A stretch of 64,000 nucleotides of DNA from Micromussa lordhowensis (Eukaryota > Cnidaria > Anthozoa > Scleractinia > Lobophylliidae): assembly GCA_964020085.1 (NCBI GenBank), contig OZ026609.1, positions 5,689,156-5,753,155 of the forward strand, read 5' to 3'. Below, in pieces: positions 12,767-24,100 of this stretch (its first letter is position 1; every line of letters begins with the position of its first letter). The notes under the pieces were generated by a model. The model was not told where the DNA came from and did no database searches. It saw only the letters and a program-made list of their open reading frames with translations. The position numbers and the translations under genes are program-made.

Positions 12767-15539
12767 TATAGCACACTCAGTCCTATGGGCCTCACTGCCT
12801 ATCTACCATCTCTTTATCCAACGCGCGCTCGTAGCTAGCTGTTAAAACTAAAATATTACCCGTGTTACGGTTCTCTCAGAGTATGTCGTCCAAGTTTTGG
12901 TATTATTGCTGGTTGATACTTCGTAACTCGTAACCCACATCTCTTCGCCATCTATTATAACTCCTTCCGACTCGATTACGTTGATATTTGTCAAGAGTTC
13001 TAAGGGAGAAAGATCAAAATTTCAGTGGCTGAGTACGTTGATACATCTAGCGAACTAACGCCTTTTTTGAGCTCAAATACCCATGTTATATGTTATTAAT
13101 CCCTGACACACATCCTTAGATGTCTGAAAGTTTCTCAAAAGAGAATATCTGGTTTCATTAATCGCCCATTAGGCGAAGCCGAATGGGCTATTGACCCGTG
13201 GCCCTTGAGGGCGAAGGGTCTGATTGTTTTAGTATCACCCAACTAGTTGGACAGAAAAGGCAATATTAAAGTTAGCAAATGCAAGTCGAAAAAATATTTA
13301 TTTGGGAAAAAAAAAAACGAAAGAAAAACCGGCAAATTTCGCTACTCGATGACTATTACTAATAGTCCCCTAGTAGCGTAGCCAATCAGAATGCAGGATT
13401 TGCATTAGTTCACTAGTTGGGTGATACTAACATTCAATATATTTTCCCGAGGGAAACTCCCATATGAAAGGTTCGGGTGTGTTCGTTGTCTCGCTAAGGG
13501 GTATATAAATCAAGGAATGTGGTCTCACGTAGGGTGTTACTTACGAAACGCCTCTATCTTTATCCGTCAGAGTATCTAATAGGTACACTCGAAGAATTAA
13601 AAAACAAGGCCTTGTTTCCGTTTTTAAGTCCGCCGGGTCTACTAGCGCAGGCTGGTTCCCTGCACAGCCGTGGGCTGGTGATTGAGCCAATTCCGTTTTG
13701 TGACATCTTTTGTGGATCAAAAAAGCTTGAGCAACGCCCATATTGGTCTCCTTTGGGGGTTTAATACAAATTTTCTGACAAGCATCACCGACTTTTTCAA
13801 ACTGGAGTCCCTCGCCCCACCGGGCCAAATCTATCATATTTGCCACACTCACTTAATCACGCATTCGCCATAAGTTGTATTCACATATATACCAGGATAC
13901 ATTTTGTTGTTAAAAACACAAACAAAACATTTAGGAAACCAGAATTAAAAAAAATGGTGGTTCTGTAACCAGCTTTAAAGGACATACCAAAGAATATTTG
14001 GATATAAGGTTCGCTGTCACTCTCCGAAGCACACCAGGCATTACCCCATGGCCCTCTGCTCTCTAAACCAATACGACCGCGAAAGGCTTGGTAACTACTA
14101 CTCAGGTCAGATGATGACGTCATGTATTTGTCAGGGATTCGCTTGGGGCTTGGTACTTCCACACCTAGCTCCTCAGCTGCACATCCTGAAGAAAGATTTT
14201 TGGCTATTAAGGTAACTACCTTAGTCAGTATAGAGGTCACGATTTGGTAGGATTGGCTGTGAATTCATTGGGCCCCATTAGAACCATGAAAATTGAAACA
14301 AAAATAAAAATAAGCAAACAAACCAGCTCCTTTAATAATACTGAAACAGAAACTTCGTTAATGAACGAGGTATTTTCTCCCACCAGATTTAGTACGGAGC
14401 TAGAGAATAAGAGAAGAAAAATGGGAGGAAGACCCAATGTTTTTTTTTCTCTCTTCTTCGGCAGCGTCCGCACTGAGTCGGAGAAATTTGAAAACGCAGC
14501 TTTATTTCTGTCCACACTCATCCGTCACTAAAACGGAACTTTTCGGAAACGCTCTTCAAACCGCAGTAATGTGAAAATTCCGACATTGGATTTTAGTGTG
14601 GATGGAAAACATTTTGAAAACGGAACTTTTCGGAAACGATGACCTAACGATAGCCATGTGATTTCCCTGCCCGAGTTTTCCTCAAATACAAATCCAAAGA
14701 ATCGATCATCCAGTCTGTGCGCGACAGTTGCCGCATAAAATTGTTGTATTTTCAAATTTCTCCGGCATAGTGTGAAGGGGTCTTTAAAGATTGCGACTTT
14801 CCTGTTTACAAGTCGAACTTTTCATGCGTGGTAATTTGAAGTCAGTGGACATCAGGCTGCTGCGTATGGCTGAAGAACTACTAGGATCCATTTTCCTCAT
14901 ACATTTAGCGCTTTCATTAAGGATCTGTTATACTAAGTGATTTTTCATTTAACTTGTATCCCAACGAGATTCTAAAGGCCGTCACCTAGAAACATGCTAT
15001 CTAGAGTGGCCGCATTTGTAACAAACATTGCCATTCCATACATACTAATCGAGCTAGAAATTTCACAACTATGAAACCAAATAAACATGTATTTTTTTCG
15101 CTTCGAACGAACAAAGTCGATAACCGTTGAAGTTAAATCGCATATTTGGTAACTGTTGAAGATATCGCAAGAAAGGTACTGTTTCTAGGATAGTCTTGTA
15201 ATCCAGCCGTTAATTCACCTTTTTATGGTGCATGTAAATGTTGTTTCAGTTGAACTGCTGAAGGTCCTTAAATGTTCAGTTCGCAGTTTTCTTTGTTATA
15301 GTAGGTGTTGTATAATAGCAATTGAGGGGGTTAAATATTTCTATCGTTTCGCATTAACAACGTTCTCTCAGAACTTCAAAGTTCCGTTAAAAGTTTTCGA
15401 ACCAGGGCGCTGCACCCAATCATGCCTATCAAATAGTTCTAGACAAAAAATTACCTGAAGCATTTGTCCTTTGCGTAACGAATAACACCACAGTGACAGA
15501 GATTAAGAGAGAGAACCTCTGTTTTGAATTCAGGTCCAT
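9016..15539 (-). CDS. F5/8C (discoidin) single-pass membrane protein with PPxY tail, seven exons
   Basis: The complement of 15455-15539, 13988-14185, 12860-12999, 11506-11635, 10460-10549, 9866-9932 and 9016-9358 gives 1053 nt, about 350 residues. All junctions are GT-AG in matching phases (1, 1, 0, 1, 1, 2). Residues 1-28 are a signal peptide. Residues 29-184 are one F5/8 type C domain running from a first Cys (GCAAEELGV) to the closing LALYGC. About 185-210 is a juxtamembrane linker, and about 211-234 a hydrophobic helix. Residues 238-350 form a cytoplasmic tail starting with a basic, coiled-coil-like stretch (RARQIRERREKLEQERK) and holding PPPY at about 275-278, a possible WW-domain ligand. 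Known family role: discoidin domains bind glycans, lipids or collagen. A surface adhesion or recognition role is inferred. No kinase domain is present, so it is not a discoidin-domain receptor kinase. Confidence 0.85.
9866..9932 (-). CDS. transmembrane exon of F5/8C membrane gene
   Basis: A 67-nt exon preceded by a pyrimidine tract and CTAG, and followed by CACAG|GTACGT. It encodes a hydrophobic helix with the core ITLFGCVILIGLFCICC, ending in a stop-transfer-like basic RHR. Confidence 0.85.
10460..10549 (-). CDS. juxtamembrane exon of F5/8C membrane gene
   Basis: This 90-nt symmetric phase 1-1 exon follows a very long pyrimidine tract and TTATCTAG. It encodes an extracellular linker (TDGPTTFIYNDVLNDAP). 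The donor is GG|GTTAGA, a weak but usable match. Confidence 0.7.
10609..10850. repeat. MITE with TACCCC-type inverted ends in an intron of the minus-strand gene
   Basis: Left end TACCCCTTTCACACCAA pairs with right end TTGGCGTGAATGGGGTA. Size about 240 bp; no coding capacity. Confidence 0.6.
11198..11444 (+). repeat. dispersed repeat family R1, copy 1
   Basis: Shares long segments (TTTGGATTTGTGTTTGAGGA, GTGTGGATGGTAGGCCTAAC, GCTCCGTTTTCAAATTCCTG) with copies near 14462-14783, 19455-20192 and 25785-25975. The ends look like diverged inverted repeats (CCGGAGAAATTTGAAAACG type), suggesting a non-autonomous DNA transposon. Confidence 0.6.
11506..11635 (-). CDS. third F5/8C exon of membrane gene
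   Basis: Phase 0-1 exon after acceptor GTTGCAG. It encodes the end of the discoidin fold: THYIRINP, the strand before the last Cys, and LALYGC. The donor is CAAACAG|GTATGC. Confidence 0.85.
12058..12560. repeat. pair of direct repeats around a palindromic stretch
   Basis: The segment beginning ATTACAGACCGAATTGGACT recurs at about 12062 and 12514. Between and beside the copies lies a hairpin-like sequence (AATCGGACTTCCGCTGGACG ... GTCCGATTT). Probably remnants of one transposable element. Confidence 0.4.
12860..12999 (-). CDS. second F5/8C exon of membrane gene
   Basis: Phase 1-0 exon after acceptor TCTCCCTTAG. It encodes the discoidin middle strand pattern MWVTSYEVSTSNN and WTTYSE. It joins in frame with the exons on both sides. 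Confidence 0.85.
13230..13429. repeat. 200-bp MITE with 18-bp terminal inverted repeats
   Basis: Left end TAGTATCACCCAACTAGT is the exact reverse complement of the right end ACTAGTTGGGTGATACTA. No ORF of note. It sits in an intron of the minus-strand gene. Confidence 0.7.
13988..14185 (-). CDS. first F5/8C exon of membrane gene
   Basis: 198-nt symmetric phase 1-1 exon. It begins with the first discoidin Cys (GCAAEELGVEVPSP) and includes the loops MTSSSDLSSS and NAWCAS and the YIQIFFG that replaces the usual lQIDLG. Acceptor TTTCTTCAG, donor TTTG|GTATGT. Confidence 0.85.
14462..14783 (-). repeat. dispersed repeat family R1, copy 2 (inverted)
   Basis: The left end (ACTGAGTCGGAGAAATTTGA) and right end (CAAATTTCTCCGGCATAGTG) form diverged terminal inverted repeats. 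The interior matches the other R1 copies in reverse orientation. Confidence 0.6.
15455..15539 (-). CDS. exon 1 of F5/8C membrane gene: signal peptide
   Basis: The ATG starts MDLNSKQRFSLLISVTVVLF, a clear signal peptide with a cleavage region near TNAS. The exon ends in phase 1 at TTCAG|GTAATT, matching the phase of the first discoidin exon. Confidence 0.8.
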
Positions 15540-17149
15540 TTTGACTCAGTTCAATTTACAAGAACTATTGAATTATGATTCCTTCGCTCTCAAGACTCTG
15601 AATTATCCATGCTATGCAAATATATAATTATTAAACAATAAACTGGGCATTAAACTCAACAAAAGATGACGTCATCTGTGACAAGTTTGTTTTGTAGTTA
15701 TTTCGAGAAAGCTCTTAAATTAACCTCTGTTTTATAGATGCTCTTGATTTTGATGTTCTATAGCGAACACTATGACAATGTCATGTATATGTGCGTTGTC
15801 ACTCACTTGCATGCAACTTCTACAAGTTTCCATGGACTGTTTGTGTCTTATCAACGAACTCAGATGGAACAAAGATTAAACATAAGGAACTGATTTCAAA
15901 TGATCTGCTTTTAAAGTAAAAGCTGTTAATGAACAAAGTTAATGAAAAATGCATTTGGAATATATTTTCTCGGCTTTTGAAATCTTTCGAGAACAGTTAT
16001 ACCCTGTTCTTTCTTTATTTATTTATCTTCGGTGTCAACGGCGACGAGGTAAACAATGACTATTACTTTCCATCACTAATTAAAATAAACCGATGGAAAA
16101 AATTGAACCAGTGTCAGGATATACGCCCTAATGACTAAGGACAACGGCTCGAGGTCGAGTGGCTTATCGTAGCCTAAAAAAATTAAATTAAGTCTCTTCT
16201 TCAATTTTTTTTTCAATTCTTCGATCTAGCGTTCGATTGACAACTCAGAGGTATTTTTTTCGAACAAATATATGTTGCTGTATACTGTCTACTTTTAATT
16301 ATAATGCGGAAATTAAAAAGAGAAGTCGATCTTCAGAAAAAGCAAAAAGCCCGGAATAACAGTCATTCCTGGTCAAGCTAATGAATTTTGGAACTTGAAA
16401 AAAGAAACCTTCAAACGTTGTTCAATTGTGGCGGGGGAATTTTTGCTTTAGAATGAGTATGCAATAAGCTCAAAAAATGCTAACACACTGCTCGAGCAGG
16501 CCAAAGCTAATCAGGTTTCTCGTTCATCACAAAGCTGCTCAAAAATTCAAAAGTTGCTTAAAAGTCGCCGGTACAATGAGGGGAGAGTTATTATAATTCT
16601 TAATGTTTGCTCAACGTCACAAAACATAATATTTGATAAAGTTATTCCAAATCAACAAAATTAAAGAGATGCCAACATCCAGAAAAGCAATAAAGATGCT
16701 GAAGGAAAGGTATATAAGAATTATGAAATCGCATTTGAACTCATATAAAATCAATAGAATATATTACAGGATTCAGAAACCTAGCAATTCAAAACATGAT
16801 AGCGCCAAGCGCGCAGGTTTTTTTTTCCATTATAGCACGCTTTATGGCATAGGTTATCTTTATCGAGCTCCACGTCACTACCACGGTACTTTTTCGCCAT
16901 TTATGATATCGAGAAGGTGTTGTCGTGATGTGGGTACTGGTTGAGTTTGGTGATCGTACTCTTCCTTACTCTCTGTGTTTTTTTTTTCTCCAGATTCCCG
17001 CGCCTTTTCTCCCGGCTCAAAAAACCTGAGCAAAAAAATGCCTTGAGCTAATCGAAAATTACTATACCTTGAGTATTTCCTAGAGAATTGCCTCACTGGA
17101 ACTTCGAATAAGTTCGATCTGAGCACCGTATTGTTTATAAACATTGCCG

Positions 17150-18325
17150 GCGTGCCCAATAGATGAAAATCGATGATTGGAAGGCAATCGATATAATCAA
17201 TATCATCGATTTTTATTAATTGATTATTATCGATTGCCTCGATTAAGATCGCTGAAAATCGATACTCACAATTCAAATCATGGTAATTGCTACCGATTAT
17301 ATCGATTTTTATCGATCTTAATCGGTAAGTCTTGAAAGAGGATACGTGTCAGGACGGGTACGTGCATAAGTCTTGGGATCACTGAAAGAGATTGATCTCT
17401 ATATAATGCATCGATGTCATATTAATAGGGGGAGTGTAGTCAAAGGTTGCTACGATTGTCATGAGTGTGGATTTTTTTCGTTCTTTTCTTTTTATTTTTA
17501 AATAACAACAGTTACTTACAACAACGTGTACAATACATAACATTACTAACAGACTTCTACAGAACTACTTAGCATTCATGTATTCAGTAAGCTATGAAGA
17601 TGGAAAAGAAAAAGTCATTACTACGAATTCACGGCTAAATTATAAGATTACCCTCGTGCATGTATGGCTTCCTTTTAAAACATTTATATTGAACTTGTTT
17701 TAATTTATTTATTTATTTATTTAGTTATCTATTTATTTTGAGGTTAAAGAATCAGGAGGTACTAAAGAAGATAGAAAACTAGGAAATCTTTCTATTTTTG
17801 GGATTACTTCCTTTGTTTTGCAGGACCATATGTATTATCTGGCAAAAAGGAAGTGTGGATTTACTGTGTGGATTTACATGAGTGTGAATTTACTGTGACG
17901 ACAGGAGAATCATTTATCGTGGAAAAGAAAATCAGTAGCTGTAAAGAGGCATTCTTGGTGGGATAACTACAGACAGTCGACCCGATAAAAAATGAAATGT
18001 AGTTTAACATATAACATGTTGTATCTTGTAGTCAGTCAAAGGAAAATGGGCTCAAACAATTCAAAATTTCATTTGAATTCCTTTGCTTTCATCGTGAACA
18101 GAGCAAATCTTTTTGGCATTAATTAAGGGTTTTTTACTGCAGTTGGAAGAAAACTAGAAAAATTAATAACAATCAATGAAAATTGATGAACATCGATGGA
18201 AATCGATACTCACAACTCTCATGATCATCGATTTCCATCGATTTCTGATATTAATCGATTAATTATTATTACTTATATTGATTAATATCGATTATATCGA
18301 TTATGGGTTTTTTATCGATTGGGTA
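17150..18325. repeat. ATCGAT-rich repeat blocks
   Basis: Two blocks (about 17165-17330 and 18170-18325) are dense in ATCGAT/ATTGAT words and share an AAATCGATACTCACAA segment. They may be the two ends of one element. A TTTA microsatellite lies between them at about 17700-17740. Confidence 0.45.
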
Positions 18326-19598
18326 CGCCGGGAACATTATAAGTTCCCACTCGATGGAAGGCGAATCGATGCTATTCGTTACGAACCCTATACCTTATCT
18401 TCGAGGCCTTTCAAATTCTTTTTCCAACAGCTTCCTTCCCTTTTACAGCTGCGAAGCTTCGCATCCATAATGGCGGGTGTTTTGAAACTTTGAATTTACT
18501 TTATGTAAGTAGTTGCGAATTGTTTACATTTTGCGTTGTCTTACATGAAACAAAACACAAACAAACCCTTAAAGATTGTGCAGTACGGACTGGAAACCAT
18601 CTTTAATCCGTACTGAATTTGGGAAAAACAAAGCTGAAATGGGGAACTGTTTCTTTTAATACAACAATATACGTACAGAATTGTTGTTGGCATGCATAGC
18701 GTTTATTTAGCTCTTAGGGAGTAGCGAGGATGCTTCAAGGAAGAGTTCTCGTGTTCTATGCTACTTTTGTTTTGTTTTCATTGATTTATTTGGTGGTACT
18801 GAAAAGTGCGATTCGTTATTTCGAAGTAACGAAAATGAATCGTCTCTGGCTTACACAGATATTTTTGTATCGTTTTTTATAAAAGCTTATATACCTGAAT
18901 TAAGACTCCGACTTGCCAGCGGTGTTGACTGCGCTGAGACAAACCCAGCCCCAGTTGTGTCTGACTTTGATGTCAGTTAAGCTATTTCTGCTCCTTACTC
19001 ACAGGGAAGCACTGTGTAGCAAACTCTCTAATTTCCATTGTTTGTCAATACTAATGACTATAATTCATACCCTCTTTTATTTTGCTTGTAGGACACTGAG
19101 AAGGTTACATCTTACTTGCCTAGCTTACTTCACATTGTCAGCATAACAGACTTGTCACTTTAAACAAGTTTGATTTGGATAGATAAGTTTCCACTGCACA
19201 TAATGACCACTGTAGCAGAAATCATTCCTTATTTGTACTTCTGAGCAAGCTTGCAATAAACGGTCTTTACTTGTACTTTAACGACTCAATGTCTTTAAAT
19301 ACATCTGTTTTAGTAGTTGGTTTTATATTTATATATATGCATTTTTCATGTTTGAAATAAAATGACGCCGGAAGGATCGCTCAAAACTTGTCACTCACTT
19401 ATGTGTGTATTGCATGTGCGACCATGTACGCACTGCTTGCCCTATTTTTTCAGTCTGAATCCCGTCCACTGACACTAAGCCGGAGAAATCTGAAAACGGC
19501 TTTCATTTTGAAAACACCTCATTAAATGTTTTTTTCTTTGTCCACACTACGCTAGAGAAATTTGAAAACGCAACATTTAATGGTCATTTTGGATTTGT

Positions 19599-19901
19599 GA
19601 TAACGGTCATTAATGCAAGTGCGGCCGTAACACTACTTGAACAGAGACCTGAAAAAAATTTCAGGCTCTGAACGGGATTCGAACCCACGACCTCTGCGAT
19701 GCCGGTGCAGTGCTCTCCCAACTGAGCTATCAAAGCCACATGAGAGCGGTCGTATATGGGTTAGCCCTTTACATGGGGACGTTTAGACTTGGCCCAAGTA
19801 CAGCAGAGGTCGTGGGTTCGAATCCCGTTCAGAGCCTGAAATTTTTTTCAGGTCTCTGTTCAAGTAGTGTTACGGCCGCACTTGCATTAATGACCGTTAT
19901 C
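19599..19901. repeat. tRNA-like inverted-repeat element
   Basis: About 99 nt at 19599-19697 recur as a near-perfect reverse complement at 19803-19901. Each arm includes a pol III B-box-type sequence (GGTTCGAATCC) and a CTGAAAAAAATTTCAG hairpin. This looks like a head-to-head pair of tRNA-derived units or a foldback element. Confidence 0.75.
19664..19737 (-). ncRNA. tRNA-like sequence inside the inverted-repeat element
   Basis: On the minus strand it can fold as a cloverleaf: acceptor GGCTTTG with CAGAGCC, D arm GCTCAGTTGGGAGAGC, an anticodon stem with one mismatch, and a T arm with TTCGAAT. The loop would place GGC as anticodon. The U33 position is C and the T stem is weak, so it is more likely a SINE head or pseudo-tRNA than a functional tRNA. 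Confidence 0.45.
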
Positions 19902-21099
19902 ACTCAGTTGCTACTATGGGACAAATTACTTTCATCATTTTGGATTTGTGTTTGAGGAAAACTCGGGCGCAGTGAGATGATTATCGTAACGTCATCATGT
20001 TTTAAAAGCTCCGTTTTCAGACTGTTTTCCGTCCAAACCGAAACGCAAAGTCAGCCTTTATTAATTAATTCCGGTTCAAAGAGAGTTTTCGAAAAGCTCC
20101 GTTTTCGTGACGAATTAGTATTGACGGTAGGCCTGACCGTAGAAATAAAGCTCTGTTTTCAAATTTCTGCAGCGTGGTGTCAGTGGACGGAGCCTTAATT
20201 TGCTTACTGGCTATCTCTTTCATTCGCGTTGTCAAATGCATATATGGTCTGGCATGACCGTTCCGTGGAGAAAATGTACTTTTACTTTTTGTATCAATAA
20301 ATATCATCTTGAACTATTATTCAGATTGCTTTCAATGCATGCTGTAAAGCACACAGCGCTAACGATGAATGCAATATCGCGCAGATATCAGCTTTTCATA
20401 CATGATGAGGTTAATCTCTCAACCCTTAGGATTGAAATGGTTGGTTCTTTTGACTTTGGAACATCACGGAATGAAGAGGAAAAGAGACTACTACATTATT
20501 CGTATGGCATGCTTCAAGACGAATTATTTTGCTTCTTTCTTCTTAATCTGCGTTTTTATTTATATGAAACAATCTTGTTGTGAAAAAAACGAAATTAAAA
20601 GTGAGAACTACATTATTAGCGAACTTAGATGCAACATAAATATGCTACGCTTCACGTTTTACTAAGCAAATTATAAAAATACAATAATTTATTCGGCGCT
20701 TCCAGTAACTTTTAAAACAGTCGTTAGAAGCAAGTGCTAAATTGTTACGTTTGCCAGGTAACTATGGTAACAGTTATAATCGTTCTTTATTTTACATTTT
20801 CTGCTAGACCTAAGGAGAAAACGTCTGTCACAATTAAGACTTAAAAAAAATTAATTGCTCTCCAAAAATAAGATAACAAAGCCATTTAGCTTTTTTTTTC
20901 TTTGTTACACTTTTCAAAGCCATGCTTTCATGTCACAGAGGAGGCATGTTTCATTCAGTATGATCCGTTGCACACTGATAATTTGACATAATGGCATTTA
21001 ATGAATATAACTGACATTGCGATGAATTAATGAATCATCGATAATTGGAGAAAGAGGTCTTGAAACGACAGAACCATTAGTGTCCCTCCAAGGGCGACA

Positions 21100-21190
21100 A
21101 TGTCCTCTCTGACGATGGAGTGCTTGCTTCGGATTGTACAAGTCTCTACCTTCCTTGGATTTCTCTGTGCTGGTTTAACAAATGGCGAAG
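21100..21190 (+). CDS. exon 1 of giant VWA-EGF gene: signal peptide
   Basis: The ATG begins [20 protein letters not shown], a hydrophobic leader. The exon ends GAAG|GTAGGT in phase 1. A second in-frame ATG lies five codons in (MECLL) and is an alternative start. Confidence 0.8.
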
Positions 21191-24100
21191 GTAGGTTATT
21201 AATAAAAAGGTCATTCGGGTCCATATTTTGTTAGCTGCTAGAAGAACTTGTCATCAAATTACTCTGTTGAACGAAAATTAATACTAACGAAAGTTTTGAT
21301 AACTATAAGAAAATTCACCATGACACAAATATCTCTTTGGTTTTATATTAGCTGTAACATCTTTCAACTTTTCATTTCCTGACTTTTTACAAAGTTATTT
21401 TACCGAAAATGAGCAAGTCAAGAAAACGAAGCCCACGTTCCTCAAACACAATTGCAATGGAAGATAATGGAAGCAAGCATCATTGAGAATTTTGATGCTG
21501 ATGTTGGTGTAGATGTACTGTGTGCAAAGTAATTCAGCTATACTAAACGATAGCAACAATTTGTTGAATTTATTACCATTTTGATTTCAAGACTGTTTTA
21601 TCTAGGTTAGAAATATAATCCTATTCTAGCTCCAAAACCCATTTAATGATTCTTGTTAAACAAACTTTTGGGATGAAAATAAGGAACTTAATCTGCTCAC
21701 TGCCAGTATTTAACTTCTCTCTTAACCAGCTATATCGTTTCAAATTTTCTACAAGGCACTTCTGAAAAGTCTTGTGTTTTCTTTTCTTTATTCTACTTTG
21801 AAAAGCCCTTAACTGAATTTAAATGTTTAAATTTTAATTACAATTTTTGGCGATTTCACAGCTACAATTGAGCTTTCCCATGGAAGATATTACGAACACC
21901 GACTTTATCAAGTTACTCCCTAACTGACTTAGCAACATTTTTGCAACATTGAATCTTACATCAAGCTGTTGTCAACGGGTGAATTTCCATTCAAAAACAG
22001 TATGGGATAATATTGACATTCAGTAACAACATAACCGACTAGAGACGCTGATTTAAAATAATACCGTGATTTGCGTTGACATTGTTAAGCCTCTTTTTTT
22101 TCGAAAAAATGCAGCATTAGTGACACCTTTGAATTCCTGAATCGCTAAGTTTTACCCACAACTGGTGGTCTTTTAGCTCAATAAATGGTCTTTTGTATCA
22201 GTTATGACCTTCACCCTTAGCTAAACTGCATGTGTAGTGTATATATCGTCATTAGTTAGGTCTTTGTACATTGATACAGCACATATGTTGGACCGTCGTT
22301 AAAACAGAAATTCAATTAACTCTTTGAATTTTTTTTCACATTTGTCCTTCCTTACTGCCCAGTAGACATCTGTGATGGTAATACTAGAAAGCAGACTCCG
22401 TATGTCAGAATAAACGTGCTTCTACGTATATCCTAAGTATGCAAAAGAGGGAGAGTTAAACTCTCATTGGACTAAATACGGGAGATAAGTTGAATCGTTG
22501 ACAAGTATCAAATTCTCTGAGTATGACAGGGAGAATATAACACCAATTTAAGATAAAATGCAATCATGTTTTAGTAGCTTTTCTACGTAAGAAAACAAAC
22601 AAATAAAAGAAAAAGAGGAGGCCCGAGGCCAAAAAAAAAATTAAATACAAATGAAAAAAGAACCCAGAAACTTCCAACGGCGAAGATTTCTTCGTTTTCA
22701 ATTTTTCCAAAAGGAATGCAAGCATAAAGAAACAAAAGCAGCCCTACAGGGCGTAATATCCACTGGCACAGACCGTAACGTGAAGAAATCGTGCTGAATA
22801 TGTCACGCATTTTCCGAGATCAAACGAATACGGTCAGATTTGAAAAGGAATTTTGACAACTACTGAAGTTTAAGCACTTCTTAAAGTCCAAAAGAGAAGA
22901 TAACATTTATAAAATGAAATAGAAAAAAAAAATGATCACAGATTTTAAACTTCCCGAAGCGAATGTCTAGCGCCTAGTAAACAATATTTGTAATTGCCCA
23001 TCAACTACTCAACGCATTATTGGCTTTTTGAGGAGCATTGTTACGCTAGGCTATGACAACAAAGAGCAAAGTATATAATGGGTAATATTTCTCTTTTTGT
23101 AATTTCTTTTCTTTCTGGATTGCTGTGATTTCAAATGTCTTGCTCGATGAACAGCAGATACTGACCGATTGAATTTTTAAAACTTGGACTGATCATGTTG
23201 AAGTTGAACGACTTTTAATTATGACGGTCGTGGGTCAAAAAGTTTACCACACACCTATTGCGTGTGATTTGTATCAACTAAAACCGCAAACTTCCGATAT
23301 TGACCCTGCGTGCATGAAGACAAAGCAACATAAACCATTCAGTGGGGTCTCAATCACTAACACTTCTGTTGTTCGCGTGCAATTAAGACGATAATTTCTA
23401 GCAACAAACATATGCAAGAGAGAAAACATCCGGTACTTAATGATCACGGAAATATTATTGCACAACGAAAACTTTCAGTTTTATATTTAGATTTAAGCAG
23501 AAGTGACTCAGCCTTGATTTCGTAGGACAAAGTTTTTTTTTTTTCTGAGCGGCGTGTGTGAAAGTTTACAACAATGTTCCATTGTGGATACACGAAAGGT
23601 TAAGTCGGATAAATTTCCGTAACTGTAGTTAAATGGTATAACTATTGTTTTATTTTGTCGAGTCACTCTTTATTTATATCACAATATAAACCGCATCCTA
23701 ACCCAAGTGAAACTGCTGTAGATGACTTTAGTTGGAATAGCTTCTATCGCAACAAATTTCCATTGAACCGAAAACTCATGATATTGACCAAAACTCATGA
23801 TATTGCCCAATCTACAACCTTGGGACACTAGTGTTGGGACACTACCTGATTTCTTAACGATTTTACTTCTGAAGAAATTAACCAGCTGCTTAGTAACTGT
23901 CCAACCCTCCTTACCTAAAGAAATGCTGCTCTGGTGCAAAAAATGGAGCAAGATGAATTGGCTGCTCTCAGACTAGAATAGAATGAGATATGAAAAACAC
24001 ATCTTGTCGCTTCATGAATTCACAGGCGAGAATCCCTTTGTCTCAACTAATTATTACCCAGAAAGTCGCTTGATTAAAACATTTTATATTTCTTTGTGCG

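Larger units (their letters stand above)
19455..20192 (+). repeat. dispersed repeat family R1, copy 3, interrupted by a tRNA-like element
   Basis: R1 sequence on both sides (left CCGGAGAAATCTGAAAACGG; right GCTCTGTTTTCAAATTTCTG) is split by the inverted-repeat element at 19599-19901. The segment CATTTTGGATTTGTG is present on both sides of the insertion. Confidence 0.6.
15540..21099. other. divergent intergenic region, repeat-rich
   Basis: This region separates the 5' ends of the minus-strand F5/8C gene and the plus-strand VWA-EGF gene, so both promoters should lie here. It holds ATCGAT-rich stretches, a TTTA microsatellite and a nested transposon pair at 19455-20192. No additional gene could be supported. 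Confidence 0.5.

Noticed and set aside
16878..17276. 132-codon minus-strand frame
   Set aside because: Lies in ATCGAT-rich repeat sequence and has no domain signature.
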